From: Sapria himalayana
Lineage: Eukaryota > Streptophyta > Magnoliopsida > Malpighiales > Rafflesiaceae
Length of the DNA stretch: 64,000 nt
Direction of reading: 5' to 3'
Assembly: GCA_029783825.1 (NCBI GenBank)
Contig: JAREIK010002034.1
Span: forward strand, 40,895 to 104,894
This document shows, piece by piece, positions 12,953 through 24,119 of the stretch; the stretch's first letter is position 1, and the number at the start of each line of letters is the position of its first letter. The position numbers and the translations under genes are program-made. The notes below the pieces were generated by a model. It was not told the origin of the DNA. It was given only the letters and a program-made list of their open reading frames with translations, and made no database searches.

Positions 12953-13695
12953 TAGGGCTATAACCGAGCCGAGCTGCTTGCGAGATGCTCGGCATTCGGC
13001 TCGTTAGAAGCTCGCTCAAACTCTTTTATTAAGTTAAACGAGCCGAGCCCGAACATCATTTTGAGGCTCGTAAGTTAAATGAGCCGAGCCCGAGCACCCT
13101 CAAACTCGGCTCGTCATCTCATAAACAGACTCGTAAATAAGCTCGTGAGCAAGCTCGTTAACCAGGCTCGTGAACAGACTCGTGAACCAAGTTCGTGAAT
13201 AGGCTCGTGAACATGGAGAAGGCTTTTTGCACCACAAATTTTTCCTACAAATGAACATGATGAATATTTTAACTCTTGAACTTCAATCAAGTTAATTGAA
13301 CTTTTATTATATTATCTTTTTAATTTAGTTGTATGTTGGCTATTTTAGATGAACATTTTCTTTAATTCTCGAACATCATTTTGAGGCTCGTAAGTTAAAC
13401 GAGCCGAGCCCGAGCACCCTTAAACTCAGCTCGGCAGCTCATAAATAGGTTCGTGAACAGGCTCGTGAATAGGCTTGTGAGCAAGCTCGTTAACCAGGCT
13501 CGTGAACCAAGCTCGTGAACCAAGCTCGTGAACAGGCTCGTAAGTTAAACGAGCTGAGCCCGAGCACCCTCAAACTCGGCTCGTCAGCTCGTAAACAGGC
13601 TCGTGAACGAGCTCGAGCCTACTCCTTTAAAAACCGAGCCGAGCCGAGCCGAGCCTGCCTAATACTCGGCTCGACTAGGCCCGGTTACACCCCTA
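12953..13695. mobile_element. Non-autonomous GC-rich hAT, 743 bp, perfect 8-bp TSD
   Basis: The left end is TAGGGCTATAACCGAGCC and the right end read inward is TAGGGGTGTAACCGGGCC, 14 of 18 matching. The 8-bp duplication GACCCAAG is identical at 12945-12952 and 13696-13703. The interior is a dense set of GCTCGTGAAC/CGAGCCGAGC words and has no transposase. The 79-codon plus-strand frame in it is only the translation of these repeats. It is inserted in the older hAT copy 5, between leader and transposase. Confidence 0.9.
13046..13615. repeat. Internal repeats of the GC-rich hAT (GGCTCGTAAGTTAAACGAGC block, three copies)
   Basis: A block of about 70 bp containing GGCTCGTAAGTTAAA.GAGC..AGCCCGAGCACCCT occurs near 13065, 13384 and 13533. 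Between copies run many near-exact 10-12-bp GCTCGTGAAC.AG units. These are the usual kind of clustered short motifs that hAT transposases bind near element ends, here filling most of the element. Confidence 0.8.
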
Positions 13696-13769
13696 GACCC
13701 AAGCACCAAAAAATTCAAGGAATAAATAAATTTCATAGAATGTGCTCACTATAAAATTATTAAAAAAAG

Positions 13770-14575
13770 TAAAACTTTTAAGGGCATCAAAATAAGATTT
13801 GATACAATGCATATATTATAAAAATTATATAATTTTATAAAAGTATTGATAAAATTGAACAAGTTTAAAGACACCAATAATACATAAAATAAAATACATT
13901 GGATCTCAAATTAAACCAACTAAGCAATGCATCTTTGAATTTATATCTACTTCAAGTTTGAAGACCTCATTCAATTACAATAATAAGTTTGCAAAGAAAT
14001 ACAAGATTTGATTTATTGCTAGCTTGGATCTTACATTTAAATTTTTGGAATATTCTAAACTAATTTTTTTAATATATAAATATTTTCATCCCACTTTTCA
14101 TAGAATTCAGAACAATCTAAAAGAATAACATAAAAAATTATAAAATAAAAAAAATAATTAGTTATTAATTAACTTAAAACACGAATTGAAGTAGCTTCAA
14201 TGACATCTAACATTTAAACTAGTTACGATGACAAAATATTCGTATGTATTATTATTCATTTTGTTAATTCTAACTAGAGACAAAATAAAAAAAAAATTAT
14301 GGATTCATGAAATTCTTCATCCATGTCATAACACTATCATATATGAGTGTCTATCAAAAAATCATAAGAAAATATAAGATACAAAATAAAATATTGAGTA
14401 GATTATTTAATAAAACTTTAAATAATAATATGATAATAAATATTTTTATAAAAATCATTAAAGATAATCTTTTAATAAATATTTTTCATTTTAAATATAT
14501 ATATTACATAATAAATATAATAGTATAAACTAACTTAAAAATTATTTCCTTCTCATCTAAACAAATACATAATAC

Positions 14576-14649
<74 letters not shown>

Positions 14650-15520
14650 GACATCTTATAAGGTAAATCATTAGACCTCAAAATAAAAAAAAATCTAACT
14701 AGATGCTAGATATCATTAAAATTCTACATATCTAATATTATATTCGTATGTTAACTATTTATATCTAATATCTGACTACTTACATAATAAAATTAGTGAT
14801 CGTAAATAACAAATCATACTGAAATATTTATGATATATATTATATATAGGTGTGCATGCAATATGAATAATATATTTTATAAAAAACTAATATTTTAGAG
14901 ACATTATTAAATTAATAATAAATATTTATATATAAAAATATTTTAGAGACATTATTATTAAATTAATAATAAACTATTTATAATATTGATCATATATTTT
15001 ATCTTTTTATTAATTAGTAATATGTATAAATCTTAGGATTAAAATAAAATGGGCAGAAAACACTATTAAATAAATATTTACTTGCAAAAACTAATCACAT
15101 AAACAAAAGAGAATGATTTATAGATAATTAAATAATTTATTTAATTATTACATAATAAGATATGATAATTTTAGTGAGCTTTCAAGTATAATGATAGACA
15201 CAAGCTCCATATTCGAATATGATAACTTTTTCAACTAGTTAGTAATTACTATTTAATCTTATTCCATAAAACCCTAAAAAAATTGATATGTTAAATTAAT
15301 AAAATTATATGAATCAAAATTTTCTATGTTATCTAAAATGATATTTAATCTATTAATATCTTTAACGTCTATAATTGCATCAAAGTCTATTTTTCTGTGA
15401 TCGTATATATAACATTAGATAGGAAAAATATAATACATCCACATATTATTCAAGTTATATCATACTTACAAAATTGAAAGGATTGATGAATGATCTTTAA
15501 GATAAAATTAAAGAGCAGCA
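13770..15520 (+). pseudogene. hAT transposase pseudogene (copy 5)
   Basis: The best segment, 14307-14528, reads IIRKYKIQNKILS...INIFIKII.....INIFHF...IYYIINIIV. It lines up residue by residue with the 41.8-45.4 kb hAT transposase (FREYKIQNKIFS...INMFVRNI...EIFHVRCMCHVINLIV), but the catalytic-region DNA word has become NKT. Nucleotide similarity resumes at 14698-14860 (RWNY region and the ISDYV segment) and 15180-15500 (C-terminal dimerisation region). The zinc-finger region at 13770-14000 is only faintly recognisable. It is full of stops and indels, and a long AT microsatellite interrupts it. Confidence 0.7.
14579..14646. repeat. (AT)n microsatellite, about 68 bp
   Basis: An uninterrupted AT dinucleotide run, placed inside the decayed hAT transposase between the INLIV and RWNY-equivalent segments. 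Confidence 0.95.
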
Positions 15521-16269
15521 AATAAGTAATGATAATACAGAAACCAAAAAATAACTGATATTAATATTATATTTATGTTATTGGTATTGGCATTCCACAA
15601 GGATGCATTATTTTCAATTTTTTTTTGTATTTTTTGTACACAGATAGATTTTCATTTTAAATATGGATTGTAGTATTTTTTTTATTATATTTGTGTACAT
15701 TAACTTTCATACATATTAATTATGACGTGCAATTTAAATTTAAAAAATATTTTAATTTTTATAAAATTACACACACACGCAGAGAAAAAAAATTACAATA
15801 ATTTGAGAATTATAAAATTAAGAGATAATAAAAGGCTAGCAACTAAGGTGGACTACCCTAGCTAAGTCTAGGCAGTAGACCCCTAGGGGATGGAAGTGTC
15901 ATGGGCTAGCTTGGCTACTAGTAGTCAATAGCCTACTAGACTGGCTACTAGCAAACTAGACCAAATGGCAATAGAGTAGCAAGTAGCCTATTGGGTTAGC
16001 GATTAGCCATGAGTTGGGCTAGGCATGAAATCTTTCCTAGCCTAATCATACCAAGAGTGAGCCAACTGATCCAAAACAACAATAGCATGTCATGTTTTAC
16101 ATGTGGAACAATAGCTCGGTCAAGCCTCACTTCTGTGTTGAGCCACCATGATGGGCCACCGTGTCCTACATGGCACAGTGGCCCAACTGGAACTAAAATA
16201 ATAAAGTTGTACTAGTATGACATAGCCTAGTGGATATCTCTAACCAAATATCAAAATTAATATCTATCA

Positions 16270-17200
16270 CTTCTATGTCTAAGAGACAATATTACCTCCA
16301 AAAATAAAATATAAAAACTTATTGTAAATCTTCTCTCAATATAATTTAATATTCAACTAAACTCTAAATATTTGTTTAACTATTAATACTTATGATCACT
16401 AAAAGAGATATCAAATTCTTGATGTTTCATCACATAACTCAATATGCAAATAATTACATCAAAGTGAATTTTCTAGAAAAATTTAAAAATAACTAATTAT
16501 ACTAATTAAATAAACTATATATGAATTATAATCTAATAATAATCATATAATTAATCTTTTATATAATTTTTTTATAAGCAGCTAAATCAAATATAAGAAT
16601 CACATTAAAAAATAACTAATAGTCTAATCAATCAAAATATCTATTAGAATACAACTTAAAAAATCAACTTTTATAAGAATATTAACCACATATATTCTAT
16701 AAGACAAAACAATCAATTTACTAGTGTAGGCCACTTATATGTCAATAAAATAACTAAGTCTTTCAATGTATTTCATATGAAATTATAATGAAGTTGCTCC
16801 TTAAGTTAGATAATTCTCAACTCAATAATTTTCATAATCAAAATATTAACTATTTATTCTTTAAACAAAATTATTTTACCATCGAAATTTTTTCAAAAAA
16901 AAAAATCAGATGCACTTGTATGAACCGACAAAGTGATTATCTATTAAAACCTCACAGACAAAATTCTAAGTAACTATCTATAATCATATAGTACCTTTCA
17001 TAACCTGTAAACTACATTCAACTATGTTGATCAAAACTCAGGTTGGTGTTCCATATATATCTCTTCATCAAGATCACCATAAAAAAAATATTCTTTAAGT
17101 CTAATTAATATATCCTCCATGTGTAAAATAATGCAAAAGAAATAAAAATTTATATAAAAGTCTTCTTAGCTACTAAAAAGAAAATATCCTAATAATCTAT
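16270..17200 (-). pseudogene. Ty1-copia reverse transcriptase / RNase H remnant
   Basis: On the minus strand, LDLKNIFFYGDLDEEIYMEH followed by QPEF (about 17035-17105) is a clear match to the copia motif QLDVKNAFL.GDL.EEVYMEQPPGF. It is preceded by VAKKTFI..F.SFAL (family VAK..TIR..LS.A). Downstream, IFGGNIVS followed by a stop near 16280 corresponds to the RNase H motif TFLGGNLVSWRS, with W mutated to TAG. The piece is dead. The right end of hAT copy 5 stops only about 30 bp to its left. Confidence 0.7.
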
Positions 17201-18131
17201 ATTAAATATCTGAATAAATTCAAATGTTACAAGTATCACCTTAAAATAATATAATTTCATATCTAAACATATCTTCACAATGAATACTCACATACAACCA
17301 CCAACAACATATCTTCCCAAAAAACATAATATAAGTTTTTAAGTCTCATTAAAGTAAAGTATATTTATATTTTTTTACATAGCTTAGCAACATGAGTAGG
17401 ATAATATCTTAAAATGAAATTTAAGTATCCTAATACAACCAAAAAAAAAAGTAACAAATGAAGCAAATCAAGGAAGAAAAAGCAAGTAATTATACAAACA
17501 TGACCAGCATACAATAAATATGACCAACATGTGGTAAACACACGTATCCTAGTACAACCAACGAGCTCATATATAACCAACATGTGACTCTCACCTAAAT
17601 GGAGATGCAAGCAGGATAACAAATGAATAAGAAAAAATAACAAATCCAAATATATTTTATGAATTCTCAATCTTCATAATCTCTCTAAAAAATAACTCTT
17701 GCCAAAAAAAATTAATATCAGTACTCATTAAAATCCTACTAAAGTCTAGTAAAAAATATTTTCTTTTTTTAAATATTAAAGTAACCAAGAAAATCACATA
17801 TCATAACCCAATGCATCATCAAATCATGTTTTGGATAAAGATCAATAGAAAATAAATACTTTCAAAAACTATGTGAAATAAGTTAAATAAATTTAAAAAA
17901 ATTTAAATAAATACTTTCAAATACTTTCAACTACTAATATATCTATATTGACACTGATGAAAGAGAACTTTTTAAGCATTAACTATCAAAAAAATTTTAA
18001 AATTCTTGAATATTTCTTTATTTTTATCTCTACTAAATTCTCATATGTCTAAGTTTATCAGATCTAATAATTTCTTACTCACAACTGCTTAATATTCAGA
18101 ATAAAAAAAATCTATTATCTAATAATTTAAA
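17201..18131 (-). other. Unassigned AT-rich sequence, probably more of the copia remnant
   Basis: By orientation this should contain the copia integrase, but I recognise no domain. The 101-codon minus-strand frame at 17365-17670 is leucine-rich and resembles nothing I know. No gene is called. Confidence 0.35.
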
Positions 18132-18255
18132 TTATACATTTTTTTCATTAGACTGTAGCTCATAAGCAATAGAAGCTCTGACCTTTGTCAGGTGCTTCTT
18201 CCCATTACCATGGAGCAGCAATGTCTATTTAATAGAAGCCTTAGTGTTGCGGAGC
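18132..18255 (-). pseudogene. LYAR-like pseudogene, exon 4 (C2H2/JAZ finger, second half)
   Basis: The acceptor TTTTTTTGTTGCAG precedes an exon reading LRNTKASIK, stop, TLLLHGNGKKHLTKVRA. The family pattern is LCNTKATSQQTLLLHADGKKHR.KARA. The zinc-binding Cys (TGC) is now Arg (CGC), and a Gln codon has become TAG. The frame ends at TAA (18132-18134). The acceptor is preceded by duplicated intron sequence (18270-18410). Confidence 0.75.
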
Positions 18256-18269
18256 CTGCAACAAAAAAA

Positions 18270-18415
18270 TTGTATGAGAACTAGTCAATATTGCTGCAGC
18301 AATATTTCAAAACAGCCAATATATAAATCAAAAGTTTTAAATAGTCTATTTGTATGAGAACTAGTCAATATTGCTGCAGCAATGTCTATTTAAACAAATA
18401 ATTCAAAACAGCCAA
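18270..18415. repeat. Two-unit tandem repeat of about 80 bp in intron 3 of the LYAR-like pseudogene
   Basis: The segment TTGTATGAGAACTAGTCAAT...GCTGCAGCAAT occurs at 18270 and 18350, each followed by CAAAACAGCCAATATATAAATC. A third partial copy (ACTAGTCAATATTGC) lies near 18481. The first unit directly adjoins the exon 4 acceptor. Confidence 0.85.
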
Positions 18416-18682
18416 TATATAAATCTTAAAAAATTTTAGATAAAAAGTTTTAAAACTTGATTTTATGAAAAATCATGAAAACTAGTCAATATTGCATGAG
18501 CACTAAGAAATTCTCCACAGAAAGTTATAAAGAGAATAAATGAAAAAAAAAACTGGACTCTAATTGAATGATTATTTGAATTTGGATGGCAAACTCACCA
18601 ATTGAACAAAATCTTTGAACAAAATCATTAAAGCAAATCTAGTTGGGAGAGAAAATAAGCACGTGTAAAACTCATGGCACAC

Positions 18683-18813
18683 CTACAAAACCATGGTGGC
18701 CGTTCAAAAAGCCCAACTTTTATATCAAAATCTGGTTTCTGTTTTGTATCATTGTTATTCCTAGAAGCTGCACTCTTGGAAACCGTACCCTGACCCTTTG
18801 GACCAAATTTTCC
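18683..18813 (-). pseudogene. LYAR-like pseudogene, exon 3
   Basis: Between an acceptor (GTGACTAG) and a donor (TGTAG|GTGTGC), 131 bp are open in a single frame: GKFGPKGQGTV...KQKPDFDIKVGL and then ERPPWFC. Plant LYAR-like proteins have EKYGPKGQ...P.VDI.VGLS.R.PWFCSLCN here, so only the first residue (E to G) is clearly changed. The final AG of the exon plus the first base of exon 4 completes the Ser/Arg codon expected before LCN. This is the best-preserved exon. Confidence 0.8.
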
Positions 18814-18899
18814 CTAGTCACGATAAACATCACACAATTACTAGCACGGAACATTATTGAGATACACAAAAGGAACCATTGGTAAACAGGATTGCCACA

Positions 18900-20196
18900 A
18901 GTGAAGATGACAATTGAAACAAGGATCATACCAAGCCAGATAAGACTAGCAAATAGAGAGAATGAGAGAGATCCATTTGCTACAACATAGAAAGGAAACT
19001 CCCTTTCATGGATGAGGGTAAATGCATTAATTTAATATGGTTGTATTCTGCCTACCAATATTGATAATAAATATCATTTGGAATACAACTTAATGGCATC
19101 TAGAATGATAGATTTCAAATGAAAACCACGTGCATTATGAGAAACAATGCATGGTGAACCTCACTAGGTCATGCCATGTTATGCTGGGTTAAGGAGACGC
19201 ACCTTAATAGTAGACTACTACTATTAAGAATTGAAATATAAACACACCCAATGTGTGCTAGCACATTTCATTTAGATGTACAGAAACTTAAACACTGAGG
19301 TATTAAGAATTTGTTACCCACACACACACACATAATGGCGACATGGTAGTGAAATAAGCAATTCCAAATAAAGTCTACTAAAGACCTGATTTTTAAAAAT
19401 TAAAGATGGAAGAAACTCTGCTCTATAATACCTACCCAAAAAAACTACAAATCCCACAAAAGCCTGTGGATTTTGCATCGACTGATGATTGACAAAAAAT
19501 ATTAAACATGAAATTTATAAATCATAGTTCATTGCTTCTTTTAACACACATATGACAATGTTGAAGAACCGTTATCATGATTAGCACTCTACAACCCAAC
19601 AAGCAAGTATATAAAAAAATAAAATAAGTTCAATCAGTGAATCACCAATATCCTCACTCAAGTTGGTGAATGAATGGCTTCAAATATAATCAATATTCTC
19701 TTTACAGTCGATCAATGACAATTTGACACTTCCCTCATGTAAAGAAAATAAAGAAAGAATATCTTTACAATCTGATCTTAAAATGAAAATCAACTTTGAT
19801 GTTTATGAAACTATAGCTAACATATGCTATGATAAGAAAATGTCTGAAATCTTTTTATATAATAAAAATCAATCTTGATGCATTAATTTAATATGTATGT
19901 GTTTTCCTTAAAAAATATTATAACAGATATCACTTAGAATACTAGCAATTGTCATGTAGAATCATTTTCAAAGGAAGCCTTTGACATGCAAAGAAACAAT
20001 GCATGGTGATATCAATTATCCACTAAAACACTAGATAATTGATACTATTAAGGAGTCATATCATGTTATACATGACAAAAGAGTTATTCCTAATAATGCA
20101 GTACTACACTGAATTCTGAGTTATTCCTAATAATGCTGTCAATGTTTCATGCCTCGTTTATAAACATAAAGTTCCAAAACAGTTGAAACTTATGCA
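18900..20196. other. Intron 2 of the LYAR-like pseudogene, left part, with a diverged 130-bp duplication
   Basis: No coding signal. A block of about 130 bp (TGCATTAATTTAATATG ... GAAACAATGCATGGTGA) at 19023-19153 recurs, diverged, at 19880-20012. Confidence 0.55.
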
Positions 20197-20395
20197 TAAA
20201 GGTGCCAAATGGGCCAAGAGGCCTAAGCACAGCCCAAGGTATGGCCCAGTTTCACTGGCACAAGTATGCACGGCATGCTAGAAGCCATACTGGGCAGCTG
20301 CATGTTGAGATGTCAAATAGGTCAGGCAGCCAGGGCTCAACCCGAGGCATGGTCTAACTTAGCCGTGCCTACCCCGGCACGACACGGTCTAGAAC

Positions 20396-23300
20396 TAGAG
20401 GTGTCAAACGGGCCGAGCCGGGCCGGCCCGTTTTTTTAGAGCATGATCGTGCTTTCATTCCGGGCCAGGCACGACACGGTTACTGTACAGTGTAGTGCCT
20501 GGCCCGACACGGTTTATAAAGGACAGGCCCGGTCAGGCCAAACCTGGCCGTATGGGCCAAACCAGGCCAGGTTAAATTTTTTTTTTATTTTTTAGAGTTT
20601 TATATTTTAGTTTAATTAAAAAATATATTAAATTATTTATAGAATTATAGATATTGTATAATATATTAAATTTATAAAATGAAAATTGATAAAAAATTAA
20701 TAAATTACCAAGTTAAACTTTTATAATAATTAAAAATAAAATTAATTTATAATTTATTAGAATTTAATTATAGCTTTATAAATTTTTAAATGAAATATTT
20801 TTACAAAAAAATTAATTAAGCAAATAATTTCGTTAAAAAAAATTAAAAAGTAAAAAAAAAACAAAAACAAACCAAATGAAAAATGATCAATAACCCAATA
20901 GATACCAAAGATCCGAACTAAACAAATTAAAGATTCAACGTAACGTAAAAATAAAGCATACAATCAATAGAAAACAAAACATCAAAATCAAAAAGAAATG
21001 GATCATCATCAATCGTCAATCGGCATATCATGAGCATCATCAGGCGCATCATCAAGATCATTATTATATGGATCATCATCCTGAGCAATCAACTCCGTCG
21101 CTTTCACAGTAGATGCGGCTATAATCTCTATCCCAGACCCAGCTCCAGCACGATCATGGATGTTAAACCGCAAATCCTTCCGATCATTCAAACAGGTCAA
21201 GGCCTCAATAATATCTGGACGTAATCTCGATCTCTTATCTGAAATCACGTTCACTACAACATAAAATGAAGACTTCAATGCTACGCTCGACAACGGAGGA
21301 GTCGGTAGATCCCGTGTCATCCTAGATGGCATGGGAAAGGTGGACTCATATGATTTTCACCACTGTAATATATCATGATTCGTAGTATCAGGAATGTGAT
21401 AGGATTGAGCAGTAATCAGTATCTAAGTACCGAGAAAACTCGCTCCTATGTGATAGTCCACCCCGACATTTCCCCTCGCTAGCTGAATGAAAAAATCATC
21501 TCCGAACAAGGTATCAATATCCGTAATAACAGTCTCACTACTACCACAACCATACCTAGCATCATAGTATGTGAATAGATCAGTCAATTTCTCATGAATA
21601 AACCCTTCATGTGGCTCTTTCCGGTTCATGCACGAGGAAATGTAAGTCATGATGTTTTTTACACCTTCCACCTTAACCCTAGGGTCCATGCATACAACGA
21701 GGCAATAAAGAAATGGAACGGTTGACCAGTACTTTATGTTTTTGGTTTCCATCTTTGCAACCTTATGCCTAAGTGTCGGGTCAGCTCGATACTTCCTAAA
21801 CATACTACTAATATTGCATATGCACCTGAGTGCAATGCAAGTCGTGGGCGTATAAACCAACGAACACATGTTCATCATGTCATAAAAAATATTCAAGAAT
21901 TTCATTTATGAAATTTCTAAAGCCCAGTCAGTATCATCAATAATAAGTTCATCACTCTTACTATTGACGTAGTCGGATATCACGTGTTTGTATCCAACAC
22001 ATGACTCCAACATCAGGTAGTGTAATTCCAACGATGTCTCACATCCGATTGAAATTTCTTTTTCTTAAGATTCGCAGACAAACAGAGACTACCAAACTCT
22101 CGTCTGCGAGGAGTGCAAATATATTTTAGTGTATTATCCAACATTAGAGAATATACCTTCATATCCGCTTGAACAATCAAGTTAATCATGCGACACATGT
22201 ATCTGACATGAATAATCTTTTTTAATGTTGCATCTTTAATATTTCTAACAAACATGTTACTCACTACTTTATTATTAGATACGTTATTGAATGTAATACT
22301 AAAAATTTTATTTTAAATTTAACATTCCCTAAAAATTTTCATCATACGCTCAAAAATGGTCGAGTCATCATGAGGATGAAAAATCTCAAATAATCCTAAA
22401 ATATTTTTATCTATAGTCTAGTTAGAATCTACATAGTGGCTGGTGAGACATACATAAGATAATTCATCGTGACTTATATAGATATCAGACGTAATGGACA
22501 CAACTCCAATACATGTCATAAATTCATTAATTATTTTTTATTTTTTTAATTTATACAATTTTAGTATGTCATTCCTAGATGTAGACCTAGGAATCCTACG
22601 ATAAGCAGGGTGAAAATATGTCTGCATTATACGCATACCCTTGGAAGACCAATCAATATGATAAATCTGGACATGTCATCCTTACCAAACTCGCTGGAGT
22701 ATATGAAGGGAGTAAACTTTGAGACTGAACTCGATTCATTCTCAAAAAATACAATACCAAGTTGGGTTTGCCTAGGATCTAATACACCATGTTTTTTGGT
22801 GCATAATTCGACATACCTCTTAAGGTGCCCAGTCCCAAACGAACTCTTACATGTTAAAATCCTTATACAATATTTGCACTATGTCATTTCTTCTTCCTCA
22901 CCTATAATATTTTTTTTGTTTTATTATATTAAAATTAGTCCAAACTATAAAAATCCACCTAGTTTTTTGTTTTTTAGAAGTTTGGATTGAGACGACTGGA
23001 GAAACCAAAGTTTTAGCTACCTCTGACCTCTCTATACGATTTTCATTTTCTAAATTTAAATATATTTCATTAGAATTTATCATTTTTTAGGATTTTTGTT
23101 AGACATGACACTTATTTAGAGACTAAAAGATAGATTTTAAATTTAACTCTTTTAGAACTAGAGAGAGACTAGAGAGAAAAAAAAGTAAAAAAAAAACTTA
23201 AAATAAATTACCCAGTAAAGCAGTAAGGTTGATCACGTGCACGGTGCACCACAGTCTAACTAAAGATTTGAAACCCGAGTTGAGATTCCCAAAAAGCAAA

Positions 23301-23991
23301 GCCAAATGACAAAATCCTAACTTCACGAAAGAGAGGAGCAAGAATTTTGAGAGAGAAAAAATATAAAATTTGAGATAATAAATGTTTATGAAAAAACATA
23401 AATGTTCTAGAGAGGGGAGAGGATTTTTTAGATTAAATAAAATAATTTTTTTTAAAAGTCATTTTTTTGATTTTTTTTTAATATTTTAGGGGGCAAAATC
23501 ATGAGGGCCATCAGATTCTGCCCCCTAGCCGTTGGAGGCGAGATCCAACGGCAACATTTTGAAAAAATTTTTTTGCCCATTGGGGTGGGGGAGACCGTGG
23601 GTCGGGTCTGATTGGACCCGACCCGATGTCTTTTTTGCGGGAAGCTTGGCTTGGCCTGACTCCCGTGTCCTGAGTCATCGTGAACCCACCCATGACCCGT
23701 GACTCGTGAGGGTGTGGGAAGCCGGGAGCCACCTAGTCCTAGCTAGGTCTGCAGGTTAGTCGGTGCGGGACGTTGGAGCTGGGTGTGAACTGTGACCCTA
23801 ACCGTGCCTACGTGCCATACCATGAACCACTGAACCATGCTGGGTCAGGCACGGCACGAGCCTGGTTGGCCTCTGCATGGCACGGCACGGGTTGTGCTTT
23901 ACCCGGGCACGGCAAGGGCCCGGAATATTTTCGTGCCGGGCCATCCCAAGCACGGCCAAACCGTGCCGGGCCGGCCCGGTTGACACCTCTA
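20396..23991 (-). mobile_element. hAT transposon (copy 2), 3596 bp, minus orientation, 8-bp TSD
   Basis: The ends are TAGAGGTGTCAAACGGGCC and, read inward from the right, TAGAGGTGTCAACCGGGCC, 18 of 19 matching. Flanks TCTAGAAC (20388-20395) and TCAAGAAC (23992-23999) match at 7 of 8, a slightly decayed target duplication. Its length is within 2 bp of the copy at 41849-45442. The sub-terminal regions are GC-rich with repeated GGCACGG/CCGTGCC words. It sits inside the left end of hAT copy 3, within intron 2 of the LYAR-like pseudogene. Confidence 0.92.
21009..23083 (-). pseudogene. hAT transposase pseudogene (copy 2)
   Basis: Minus-strand frames follow the good copy in order: an N-terminus with the shared YLNLENEN word and TRW.FIVWTNF (23083-22898), the INLIVQADMKV segment (22264-22013), the RNase-H-like/DUF4413 region with YTPTTCIALRCICNISSMF and ACMDPR-like VCMDPRVKVEGV (21905-21423), and the C-terminal hATC region ending AHDMPIDD (21332-21009). 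In the dimerisation motif the usual S.ASESAFS reads SVALKSSF, so the conserved Glu is lost. The first BED-finger Cys pair (CKYC) survives, but a CAG-to-TAG stop precedes it. It is non-functional. Confidence 0.88.
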
Positions 23992-24119
23992 TCAAGAACT
24001 TTGTTTGGGCCTGTACCGTGCCGAGCTAACCCAGGCCTCATGCTAGGCCAGGCACGGCTTGGTACCCTGGCCCAAAGGCACGGTTCTTCGGCATTACCCA
24101 AACCTTGTCGCGACCCAAG

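Larger units (their letters stand above)
11982..16242 (+). mobile_element. Old hAT transposon (copy 5), interrupted by a smaller hAT
   Basis: This matches the nearly full-length hAT at 41849-45442 along its length: a GC-rich left end (about 11982-12350), a leader with the shared TTGGATT...GGGCAGAA...AAACTT words and a CT-rich tract (12430-12700), transposase remnants (13770-15520), and a GC-rich right end (15838-16242) finishing GGATATCTCTA. Subtracting the nested 743-bp element and its 8-bp duplication leaves about 3510 bp, close to the 3594 bp of the good copy. The left terminus is only approximate, and no target duplication could be paired. Confidence 0.65.

Noticed and set aside
13515..13754. 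79-codon frame rich in Arg/Ala/Glu
   Set aside because: Translation of the CGAGC/GCTCGTGAAC repeats in the 743-bp hAT.
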